From positions 124,001 through 188,000 of the forward strand of contig NZ_JARUKW010000006.1 in NCBI RefSeq assembly GCF_029688845.1: DNA of 64,000 nt, given 5' to 3'. The first letter of the stretch is position 1. The number at the start of each line of letters is the position of its first letter. The position numbers and the translations under genes are program-made. This DNA is from Natronococcus sp. A-GB1 (GTDB taxonomy: Archaea; Halobacteriota; Halobacteria; Halobacteriales; Natrialbaceae). The notes beneath the pieces are model-generated. The model was given only the letters and a program-made list of their open reading frames with translations, was not told the DNA's origin and ran no database searches. Shown one piece after another: positions 23,997-31,712 of the stretch.

Positions 23997-24695
23997 ATGA
24001 CGATCGATCGCACCAGCTCGACCCGTCGGAAGCTGCTCGCTGCGTCCAGTTCCCTCGCGGTACTCGGTCTCGCCGGCTGTGTCGGCGACGACGACGAGGA
24101 CGACGAAGCAGGCGCTGATGACGGTGACGACGATCAGGACGACCACGACGACGATCATGATGATGATGACGACGATCACCACATGGACGTCGAGGAGTTC
24201 GAACTGCTCGACCACGAGTCCGGCGAGCAGCTCGCGTACGTCCACGACGACCACTGGGATCACGGTCCGCTGTACGTCCCGCTCGAGGACGGCGTCGCCG
24301 TCGAGGCCCACGCCGAGGACGCCGACGGCGAGGAGATCGACTTCGGCGAGGACGAGGAGTACCAGCTCGAGGCCGAGGTGGCCGAGGGTGCCGAGGAGAA
24401 CGTCGAGATCGAGTCCCACGGCGACCACGTCGAGCTAACCGGCGAGGAGGAAGGAATCACCGAGGTTATCTTCCAGATCTGGCACGACGACCACTCCGAC
24501 TGGGATTCACCGGAGCTCGAGGTCGAGGTTGTCGAGGACTTTGACGCCGAAGAGAACCACGCCGACGGCGACTACCACGACGACGATCACGACCACGATC
24601 ACGACGACCACGACGACGACCACCACGACGACGACCACCACGACGACGACCACCACGACGACGACCACCACGACGACGACCACCACGACGACTAG
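23997..24695 (+). CDS. Tat lipoprotein with His-rich linker, shared zinc-locus domain and (HDDDH)n tail
   Basis: A 232-residue extracytoplasmic lipoprotein: twin-Arg signal (STRRKLLAASSSL), lipobox LAGC with Cys28, an Asp/His linker (31-62), one copy of the shared domain (about 64-181, with EFELLDHESGEQLAYVHDDH, VPLEDG, FGEDEEY, EIESHGDHVEL and WDSPELEVEVVEDF), and a C-terminal tail (188-232) of repeated HDDDH. The tail could bind several Zn2+ ions weakly, like the His-rich loop of bacterial ZnuA or the ZinT/AztD chaperones. Lying directly upstream of the zinc-type SBP, it probably captures or buffers metal outside the membrane; that role is inference. Confidence 0.85.
   Translation: MTIDRTSSTRRKLLAASSSLAVLGLAGCVGDDDEDDEAGADDGDDDQDDHDDDHDDDDDDHHMDVEEFELLDHESGEQLAYVHDDHWDHGPLYVPLEDGVAVEAHAEDADGEEIDFGEDEEYQLEAEVAEGAEENVEIESHGDHVELTGEEEGITEVIFQIWHDDHSDWDSPELEVEVVEDFDAEENHADGDYHDDDHDHDHDDHDDDHHDDDHHDDDHHDDDHHDDDHHDD
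24578..24690 (+). repeat. 15-bp tandem repeats encoding the HDDDH tail
   Basis: The unit cacgacgacgaccac repeats almost perfectly in the second half of this stretch, with shorter CAC/GAC variants before it. Near-identity at third codon positions suggests recent expansion, so tail length may differ between strains. Confidence 0.88.
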
Positions 24696-24823
24696 CGACT
24701 CGGCCCCGCCCTCCGCACCCGCAACCGACTCTCGTGTCTTTCCCGTTTCGCCCGCCCACGATCCCCTTTTAATCCGCGCTCGAGATCGCCGCCCGTTGTT
24801 ATCACACAGCCGGTCGCTGCAAC

Positions 24824-24857
24824 GAGTTATTAACCAACCTCGGCCACATAATAACTC
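24824..24857 (+). promoter_or_regulatory. 9-bp perfect inverted repeat at the SBP promoter
   Basis: GAGTTATTA (24824-24832) and TAATAACTC (24849-24857) are exact inverse complements separated by 16 bases. The right arm lies where the TATA box of the SBP gene (ATG at 24886) should be. A zinc-responsive repressor acting here would block TBP. Loosely similar AT-rich words followed by CAACC occur upstream of the 23997 gene, and in reverse orientation upstream of the 23336 gene. Confidence 0.55.
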
Positions 24858-24885
24858 TTTTACCCACCCGCTCGTATCTCCCTGT

Positions 24886-26265
24886 ATGACACGGTCACGC
24901 CGCGCAGTGTTGCGCTCGAGCGCCGGTGCGCTCTCCCTCGGCGTTCTCGCGGGCTGTCTGAGCGAGCCCGACGACGAGGGTGGGGACGCGGACGAGGGGT
25001 ACGCCGCCTTCTTCACGCTCGCCGACTGGACGGAACAGATCGTCGGCGACGAACTGACGATCGAGAACCCGGTCGAAACCGGAGAGATGGGCCACGGCTG
25101 GGAGCCGCCGGTCGACCTCCAGCGCGAGATCACGGAGTCGGCGTTTTTCGTCTACCTCGATTCGCCCGAGTTCGCCTGGGCACAGGACGTCGCGGCCGAC
25201 CTCGAGAACGAGGACGTCGAGCTGATCGACGCCCTCGAGACCGTTGAGGACCAGCTGATCCCGATGGACCGCGAGACCGACGAGGATCGCGACCCCGTCG
25301 AGGAGTACGACGACGACCCGGCCGCCGTCGAGATCGCCGAGTTCGAACTCTACGACGGACGCACCGGCGAGGAGGTCGCCTACTGGCACGACGACCACTG
25401 GCACGGTGGGGTTCCAGACGTCCCGCTCGACGGACAGCTCGCGATCGAGGGCGTCTTCGAGGACGCGGAGGGACGCGTCCTCCCGTTAGGCGAGGACGAG
25501 CCGTTCGCACTCGAGGCCACGATCCCCGACGGCGCGGATGAGGACGCCATCGAGATCGAGTCGCAGGGGGACCACGTCGAGTTCCACGGCCTCGAGGAGG
25601 GTCGAACGATGGTGGTCTTCGAACTCGTCGCCGACGGCAAGGTCGTCTGGGACACGAGCGCGGACAACCTCTCGGTCGCGGTCGCCGAGGACGACGACGA
25701 GGAAGCGACGGAGTTCGCCGACCCCCACGTCTGGGTCGACCCCGTGCTCGCTCAGGAGATGGTCGAGACGATCGCAGCCGAGTTGGGCGAGATCGATCCG
25801 GACAACGCCGACACCTACGAGGAAAACGCCGCCGACTACACCGATCGGATGGACGACGTCCACCGAGAGCTCGAGGAGGTCGCCGAGAACGCAACCCGGG
25901 ACGTCGCGGTTCTGGCGGGCCACCAGTCGTTCGGCTACCTCGAGGAGCGTTACGACTTCGAGATCCGAACCCCCGTCGGCGTCTCGCCCGACGCCGTCGA
26001 GTCGAGCGAGGACGTCTCGGAGCTGATCGAGGCGATCGAGGCCGAGGACATCGACACGATCCTCTACGACCCCTTCGAGAGCACCGACAGCGACGTTCCG
26101 CAGATGGTCGAGGTGCTGCTCGACGAGACCGATGCAACGGACGCCGAACCGGTCACGCCCGCGGAGGGAACGACCGAAGAGTGGAACGAACAGGGGTACG
26201 GCTGGATCGAGCAGCTAGAGGAAATCACCGTACCGTCGCTCGCGAAAGCACTCGGCGCCGAGTAG
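24886..26265 (+). CDS. znuA: Zinc-type ABC transporter substrate-binding lipoprotein with an inserted domain
   Basis: A 459-residue cluster A-I binding protein (Zn/Mn family), larger than the usual 300-340. It has a Tat-type signal (RSRRAVLRSSAGALS) and lipobox LAGC (Cys24). Metal ligands by family position are H70 (TGEMGHGWEPP), H281 (ADPHVWVDP), H346 (LAGHQSFGYLEERY) and probably D395. Residues about 147-267, just before the DPHxW motif, are an inserted copy of the domain found in the two preceding lipoproteins (EFELYDGRTGEEVAYWHDDH, WH, VPLDG, LGEDEPF, EIESQGDHVEFHG). Other ZnuA proteins carry their His-rich loop at this place. The C-terminal GYGWIEQLEEITVPSLAKAL is standard. Genes for ATPase and permease follow. 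Confidence 0.9.
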   Translation: MTRSRRAVLRSSAGALSLGVLAGCLSEPDDEGGDADEGYAAFFTLADWTEQIVGDELTIENPVETGEMGHGWEPPVDLQREITESAFFVYLDSPEFAWAQDVAADLENEDVELIDALETVEDQLIPMDRETDEDRDPVEEYDDDPAAVEIAEFELYDGRTGEEVAYWHDDHWHGGVPDVPLDGQLAIEGVFEDAEGRVLPLGEDEPFALEATIPDGADEDAIEIESQGDHVEFHGLEEGRTMVVFELVADGKVVWDTSADNLSVAVAEDDDEEATEFADPHVWVDPVLAQEMVETIAAELGEIDPDNADTYEENAADYTDRMDDVHRELEEVAENATRDVAVLAGHQSFGYLEERYDFEIRTPVGVSPDAVESSEDVSELIEAIEAEDIDTILYDPFESTDSDVPQMVEVLLDETDATDAEPVTPAEGTTEEWNEQGYGWIEQLEEITVPSLAKALGAE

Positions 26266-26321
26266 AACGCCGAAATGGAAGACATAAGCATATCCGCGTT
26301 CGATACGCGAGTGAGAGTTCC

Positions 26322-27062
26322 GTGAGTTCGATCGTCGACATGGAGCACGTGACGTTTTCCTACGGCGAGACCGTCGCCATCAGAGATGTCTCGCTGACGA
26401 TCGAGGCGGGCGACTTCCTCGGACTGGTCGGGCCGAACGGCTCGGGGAAGACCACCCTATTGCACCTGATGCTCGGCCTGCATAGTCCCGACAGCGGACG
26501 GATCGAGCTCTTTGGCCAGCCCGTCGACGAGTTCGACCAGGGCGGACGCATCGGCTACGTCTCTCAGAAGGCCACCAGTCGGGGCGGAACGATGCCCGTC
26601 ACCGTCCGCGAGGCGGTCACGATGGGACGGTTCGCCCACGCCGGCCACTCGCGGCTGACCGACGACGACCGCGAGATTGTCGACGACTCCCTCGAGACGG
26701 TCGGCATTACCGACCTCTCGGACCGACGGATCAACGAGCTCTCGGGCGGCCAACGCCAGCGCGCCTACATCGCGCGGGCGCTGGCCTCCGAGGCCGACCT
26801 GCTGGCGCTGGACGAACCCACCGTCGGGGTCGACGCCGAGTCCCGGGACGCGTTCTACAAGCTGCTTGACTCGCTCAACGACGCCGGGATCACGATCGTC
26901 CTGATCGAACACGACATCGGCGTCGTCACCGATCGGGCCGATCGGGTCGCCTGCATCAACACGGAGCTATTCCACCACGGGGATACCGAATCGTTCGTCG
27001 AAAGCGACGCCTTGGAGCAGGCGTACGGATCGACCGGACAGGTCGTCCACCACCACCACTGA
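26322..27062 (+). CDS. znuC: Zinc-type ABC transporter ATP-binding protein
   Basis: A 246-residue ATPase with Walker A GLVGPNGSGKTTLL, Q-loop VSQKATSRGG, signature ELSGGQRQRAYIARALA, Walker B LLALDEPTVGVD and H-loop VLIEHDIGVV. It powers import through the permease encoded next. Its last residues are HHHH, a possible regulatory metal site. The GTG at 26322 (VSSIVDMEHVTFSYG) is chosen; the ATG at 26340 would remove six residues. It lies 56 bases after the SBP and overlaps the permease by one base. Confidence 0.92.
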   Translation: MSSIVDMEHVTFSYGETVAIRDVSLTIEAGDFLGLVGPNGSGKTTLLHLMLGLHSPDSGRIELFGQPVDEFDQGGRIGYVSQKATSRGGTMPVTVREAVTMGRFAHAGHSRLTDDDREIVDDSLETVGITDLSDRRINELSGGQRQRAYIARALASEADLLALDEPTVGVDAESRDAFYKLLDSLNDAGITIVLIEHDIGVVTDRADRVACINTELFHHGDTESFVESDALEQAYGSTGQVVHHHH

Positions 27063-28078
27063 TGGAGCGGACAACAAGACGCCACCTCGAGCGGGTCGGG
27101 ATCGCGCTCACGGGGCTGTTCGCCGTCGTGATGATGCTCTTTCTGGCCCTCGAGTGGCTTCAGGAGTACCCCTACGCGGGGACGCTGTACGACCAGTACA
27201 CGGTCGCCGGAATGTGGCTCGACTACTACCTCGGAACGAGCGTCTTCGGCTACTCGTTTATGCTGCGGTCGATCGCGACGGGCGTCCTCGTCGGGATCGC
27301 CGCCCCGCTGGTCGGTACGTACCTCGTCCATCGGGAGATGGCCCTGATCGGCGAGACCCTCGCTCACACCGCGTTCGCGGGGGTCGCCATCGGGCTGCTC
27401 TTTAGCGCGACGACCGACTGGGACGGCTCCCTGCTCGCCGCCGCGCTCGTCGTCGCCGTGATCGGCGCCCTGCTCGTCCAGTTTCTGTCCGAACGGACGA
27501 ACACCTACGGCGACGTGCCGATCGCGATCATGCTCACCGGGAGCTTCGCCGTCGGGACGCTGATCATCAGCTACGGCCGTGGCGGCTTCTCGGGGGTCAG
27601 CATCGAGGACTACCTGTTCGGGAGCGCGGCCGTCATCCCCGCCGAGGGCGCGCGGCTGGTCGCGATCCTGACCGTCGCGGTCGTCGCCGTCGTCGCGATC
27701 ACCTACAAGCAGCTGCTCTTTATTACGTTCGACGAGCAGGCCGCCCGGGTTGCCCGCCTCAACGTCACCTGGTACAACACGCTTTTGATCGTGATGACCG
27801 CCGTCGTCGTCGTCGGCGCCATGCAGATCATGGGCGTGATCCTCGTCGCCGCGATGCTCGTCATCCCGGTCGCGGCCGCCTCCCAGGTCGCCCACGGCTT
27901 TCGCGAGACGCTCTCACTGTCGATCCTGTTCGGACAGCTGTCGGTGCTCGGCGGGTTCGGCTTCGCGATCTCGCAGGGGCTCCCCCCCGGCGGCTCGATC
28001 GTCGTCGTCGCGATCGCGATCTACGGGCTGGCGATCCTCGCCTCGAGCCGCTCGGGGAATGCGATCTCGATGCACTAG
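27062..28078 (+). CDS. znuB: Zinc-type ABC transporter permease (ABC-3 family)
   Basis: A 338-residue membrane protein with about eight to nine helices. ABC-3 family landmarks are GIAAPLVGTYLVHREMALIG, ETLAHTAFAGVAIGLL, SIEDYLFGSAAVI and AMQIMGVILVAAMLVIPVAA. The N-terminus has an extra helix (ALTGLFAVVMMLFLALEWL) relative to short bacterial ZnuB. Its ATG overlaps the last base of the ATPase stop, so the two are coupled. It completes the importer; manganese or iron remain possible substrates. Confidence 0.92.
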   Translation: MERTTRRHLERVGIALTGLFAVVMMLFLALEWLQEYPYAGTLYDQYTVAGMWLDYYLGTSVFGYSFMLRSIATGVLVGIAAPLVGTYLVHREMALIGETLAHTAFAGVAIGLLFSATTDWDGSLLAAALVVAVIGALLVQFLSERTNTYGDVPIAIMLTGSFAVGTLIISYGRGGFSGVSIEDYLFGSAAVIPAEGARLVAILTVAVVAVVAITYKQLLFITFDEQAARVARLNVTWYNTLLIVMTAVVVVGAMQIMGVILVAAMLVIPVAAASQVAHGFRETLSLSILFGQLSVLGGFGFAISQGLPPGGSIVVVAIAIYGLAILASSRSGNAISMH

Positions 28079-28138
28079 GTTCCCGGGCTGCGGGACCACG
28101 CTATACCTTTAACCAACTGGTGGGCAAACATCCAGGCG

Positions 28139-30235
28139 ATGGGACGGTTATCCGACCTCTTTGCACCCGAGACCGTCGCCGTGGTCGGCGCCACCGACCG
28201 CGAGGGCGCCGTCGGTCGGGCGATCCTCGAGAACCTGCGAGACGAGTTCGCAGGCGAGGTGATCCCGGTCAACCCTACCCGCGACGAGGTTCTCGGGCTC
28301 GAGTGTTACCGCGACGTACAGGCCGCACCGTCGATCGACTTGGCGGTGATCGTCGTTCCGCCGACGGCCGTGATCGACGCGATCGAGGACGTCGCCGAGG
28401 CGGGCACCGACGACGTCGTCGTCATCACCGCCGGCTTCTCGGAGACCGGCGGTGAGGGCGCCGAGCGCGAACGGCGCCTCCGCGAACTCGCCGCCGAGTA
28501 CGACCTCAACGTCGTCGGCCCGAACAGCCTCGGCGTGATGTCGACCGCGAGCGGGATGAACGCGACTTTCGGCCCCGAGAACGCCCTCGAGGGCTCGATC
28601 TCCTTTATGAGCCAGTCGGGAGCGTTCATCACTGCCGTGCTCGACTGGGCCAACGAGCAGGGAATCGGCTTCCAGGACATCGTCTCGCTCGGTAACAAGA
28701 CCGTGCTCGACGAGACCGACTTCGTCCGCGAGTGGGGCCAAGACCCCGACACCGACGTCATCATCGGCTACCTCGAGGACATCGACGACGGGCAGGGGTT
28801 CGTCCGTGCGGTCCGCGAGGTGACCGACGACACGCCAATCGTGCTCGTCAAGTCCGGCCGAACCGACGCCGGGGCGCAGGCCGCCTCCTCGCACACGGGG
28901 GCGATCGCCGGCAGCGAACGCGCCTACGAGGCCGGCCTCGAACAAGCGGGCGTCGTGCGGGCGACGTCAGTCCAGGAGCTCTTCGACTACGCTCGAGCGC
29001 TGTCGGGACTCCCGCAACCGGACTCCGACGGCGTCGCCGTCGTTACCAACGCTGGCGGTCCGGGCGTACTCACGACCGACGCGGTCGGGGACTCCTCGCT
29101 TCGGATGGCCGACTTCACCGACGAGACGATCGACGCGCTCGCCGAGGCGATGCCCGACGAGGCCAACGTTTACAACCCGATCGACGCCATCGGCGACGCC
29201 GACATCGAGCGCTTTCGCGAGGCGCTCGACATCGCGCTCGAGGATCCGAACGTCGGGAGCGCGGTCGTCGTCAGCGCGCCGACCGCCGTACTGCAGTACG
29301 ACAAACTCGCCGAGGTCGTCATCGAGAAACGGGAGGAACACGGCAAGCCGGTCGTCACCTGTATGATGGGCGGCGATCGCGCACGGGCCGCCGAGGAGGT
29401 GCTGCGGGAGTTCGGCATTCCGAACTACTTCGATCCCTCCCGCGCGGTCGCGGGACTCGACGCGCTGGCTCGCCACCGGGACATCAGCGACCGACCGATC
29501 GACGAACCGACCGAGTTCGACGTCGACCGCGAGCGCGCCCGGGAGATCCTGGAGCGGGCCCGCGACCGCGACGACAACCGCCTCGGCGTGGAGTCGATGG
29601 ACCTGCTCGAGGCCTACGGCATCCCGACGCCAGAGGGGGAGATCGTCGACGACCCCGACCGGGCCCGGGACGTCGCCGAATCGATCGAGGGCGACGTCGT
29701 GATGAAGATCGTCAGCCCCGACATCTCCCACAAGAGCGACATCGGCGGCGTCAAGATCGGGGTCAGCGACGAGGACGTCTACGACGCCTACGAGGACGTC
29801 GTCGCGCGGGCGCGTAACTACCAGCCCGACGCGACGATCCTCGGCGTCCAGGTCCAGGAGCTACTCGATCTCGAGGAGTCGACCGAAACGATCGTCGGCA
29901 TGAACCGCGATCCGCAGTTCGGCCCCCTGCTGCTCTTTGGCCTGGGCGGCATCTTCGTCGAGATCCTGGAGGATACCTCGGTCCGGGTCGCCCCGATCGG
30001 CGACGGCCAGGCCCGGGAGATGGTCGACGAGATTCGGGCGGCGCCGCTGTTGCGCGGCGCCCGCGGGCGCGAGCCGGCCGACGTCGACGGCGTCGTCGAG
30101 ACGATCCAGCGGCTCTCCCAGCTCGTGACCGACTTCCCGTCGATCCTCGAACTCGACGTGAACCCGCTCGTGGCCGGCCCCGATGGCGTACAGGCGATCG
30201 ACCTCCGACTCACCGTCGACACCGACGAACTATGA
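28139..30235 (+). CDS. acd: Acetyl-CoA synthetase (ADP-forming), fused alpha-beta type
   Basis: Converts acyl-CoA, ADP and phosphate to acid, CoA and ATP, the archaeal route for acetate formation. The 698-residue protein has the CoA-binding domain (VAVVGATDREGAVGRAILEN), the ligase domain with the phospho-His loop SSHTGAIAGSERAYEAG near residue 250, and a C-terminal ATP-grasp beta part (YGIPTPEGEIV, VMKIVSPDISHKSDIGGVKI). Alpha and beta are in one chain, as usual in haloarchaea. Its stop overlaps the ATG of the next gene. Confidence 0.94.
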   Translation: MGRLSDLFAPETVAVVGATDREGAVGRAILENLRDEFAGEVIPVNPTRDEVLGLECYRDVQAAPSIDLAVIVVPPTAVIDAIEDVAEAGTDDVVVITAGFSETGGEGAERERRLRELAAEYDLNVVGPNSLGVMSTASGMNATFGPENALEGSISFMSQSGAFITAVLDWANEQGIGFQDIVSLGNKTVLDETDFVREWGQDPDTDVIIGYLEDIDDGQGFVRAVREVTDDTPIVLVKSGRTDAGAQAASSHTGAIAGSERAYEAGLEQAGVVRATSVQELFDYARALSGLPQPDSDGVAVVTNAGGPGVLTTDAVGDSSLRMADFTDETIDALAEAMPDEANVYNPIDAIGDADIERFREALDIALEDPNVGSAVVVSAPTAVLQYDKLAEVVIEKREEHGKPVVTCMMGGDRARAAEEVLREFGIPNYFDPSRAVAGLDALARHRDISDRPIDEPTEFDVDRERAREILERARDRDDNRLGVESMDLLEAYGIPTPEGEIVDDPDRARDVAESIEGDVVMKIVSPDISHKSDIGGVKIGVSDEDVYDAYEDVVARARNYQPDATILGVQVQELLDLEESTETIVGMNRDPQFGPLLLFGLGGIFVEILEDTSVRVAPIGDGQAREMVDEIRAAPLLRGARGREPADVDGVVETIQRLSQLVTDFPSILELDVNPLVAGPDGVQAIDLRLTVDTDEL

Positions 30236-31347
30236 CTGACACCGACACCGACACCGACACGGACAGCGAACCGACCGCCGACAGCTCACAGCCGCCGATC
30301 CTCGTCGCCTCGCTCGAGGAGAGCACCGGAAAGACGGCGATCGCGCTGGCACTCGCTAGCCTCGCCCGCGAGCGCGGCGAGGATGTCGGCTACATGAAAC
30401 CCAAGGGCACCCGCCTGCAGAGCAACGTCGGAAAGACCTTGGACGAGGATCCGATGCTCGCCAAGGAGTTGCTCGAACTCGAGGCCGAGATCCACGACCT
30501 CGAGCCCGTGGTCTACTCGCCGACGTTCGTCGAGCAGGCGATCCGCGGCCGCGAGCAGCCCGACGAGATCCGCGAGCGCGTCCGGGAGGCGTTCGACGAG
30601 CTTGCGGCCGACCACGACCGGTTGATCCTCGAGGGCGGCGGCAGCTACGACGTGGGCGAGATCGTCGAACTCGCCGACGCCGACCTCGCGGAGCTGCTCG
30701 ACGCCCGGGTTCTGCTCGTCGCGCCCTACGAGGTCCCCGGCGACGCCGACGACGTGCTCGCGGCGGCTCGGACGTTCGGCGACCGGCTCGCGGGTGTCGT
30801 CTTCAACAACGTTTCCGACGCGGCCTACGACGGGCTCGAAACCGACGTCGTTCCCTTCCTTGAGGGTCGGGGAATCCCGGTCCACGGCGTGATCCCGAGC
30901 GAGCGGACGCTGTCGGGCGTCACCGTCGCCGAGTTGGCGAACGAACTCGGTGCGTCGACGCTCGTCGACGCGGGTGACGACGCCTACGTCGAGCGCTTTA
31001 CCGTCGGGGCGATGGGCGCCGACAGCGCCTTGCGACACTTCCGACGGACGAAAGACGCCGCAGTCATCACCGGCGGCGACCGCGCCGAGATCCACACGGC
31101 CGCCCTCGAGGCGCCCGGCGTCCGCTGTCTCATCCTCACGGGCGGACACCGCCCCTCGGGAGCGATCGTCGGGCAGGCGACCGAAAAGGAGATGCCGATC
31201 CTCTCGGTCCAGACGGACACCCTGGCGACGGTCGAGCGAGCGGAGGACGTCGTCAGGAGCGGACGCACCCGCGACGCCGAGACGGTCGAGCGGATGGCGG
31301 AGCTGCTGGCCGATCACGCGACCGTCGACGAGCTCCTCGAGGAGTAA
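30232..31347 (+). CDS. Phosphotransacetylase-family regulator-like protein (BioD-like plus DRTGG domain)
   Basis: A 371-residue protein. The N-terminal BioD-like NTPase domain has a P-loop variant LVASLEESTGKTAIALALAS and RLILEGGGSYDVGEIVELAD; a DRTGG domain lies at about 225-330 (FTVGAMGADSALRHFRRTKD, ILTGGHRPSG). These are the N-terminal regions of bacterial long-form Pta without its catalytic domain. ATGA overlap with the acetyl-CoA synthetase gene indicates a partner or sensor in acetate metabolism. The first residues are a (TD)n run from a GACACC microsatellite. Confidence 0.87.
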   Translation: MTDTDTDTDTDSEPTADSSQPPILVASLEESTGKTAIALALASLARERGEDVGYMKPKGTRLQSNVGKTLDEDPMLAKELLELEAEIHDLEPVVYSPTFVEQAIRGREQPDEIRERVREAFDELAADHDRLILEGGGSYDVGEIVELADADLAELLDARVLLVAPYEVPGDADDVLAAARTFGDRLAGVVFNNVSDAAYDGLETDVVPFLEGRGIPVHGVIPSERTLSGVTVAELANELGASTLVDAGDDAYVERFTVGAMGADSALRHFRRTKDAAVITGGDRAEIHTAALEAPGVRCLILTGGHRPSGAIVGQATEKEMPILSVQTDTLATVERAEDVVRSGRTRDAETVERMAELLADHATVDELLEE

Positions 31348-31415
31348 CGCCCCCGGTCGGTGCCACTCAACTCGTCTGACCAAGAGTTAAGAGTCACGCC
31401 TGCATCCCACCTATC

Positions 31416-31712
31416 ATGGACGACACACACCAGGAGGTCACCTCGCTCGTCGGCCGCGAGGTGTACTCGAACAACGGCGTTTTCGTCGGCGAGGTTGAGG
31501 ATCTCCAGCTCAACATCAGCGAGGAGACGATCGAGGGACTCGCGCTCGGCCAGCTGAACGAGGAGCTGTTCCCGGAGGAGTCTCGCGCCAGAAAAGGCGT
31601 CATCGTCCCCTACCGATGGGTCCGGTCGGTCGGCGACGTCATCCTGATCAACGACGTCGTCGAGCGCGTTCGCGACCCCGACGACGAGGAAGAGGACGAG
31701 ATCGTCGCCTGA
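31416..31712 (+). CDS. PRC-barrel domain protein
   Basis: A 98-residue single PRC-barrel, a small beta-barrel found in RimM, photosynthetic reaction centre H subunit and many archaeal proteins. The pattern LVGREVYSNNGVFVGEVEDL, then GLALGQLN, and VPYRWVRSVGDVILIND is characteristic. The acidic end (DPDDEEEDEIVA) is halophilic. Archaeal members may act in RNA processing or division; no specific role can be given. Its stop touches the end of the DHH gene on the other strand. Confidence 0.87.
   Translation: MDDTHQEVTSLVGREVYSNNGVFVGEVEDLQLNISEETIEGLALGQLNEELFPEESRARKGVIVPYRWVRSVGDVILINDVVERVRDPDDEEEDEIVA

Noticed and set aside
24507-25133. A 208-residue minus-strand frame with a poly-valine run
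   Set aside because: The run is the complement of the HDDDH-coding repeats (GAC/CAC read as GTC/GTG). It has no signal or family match.
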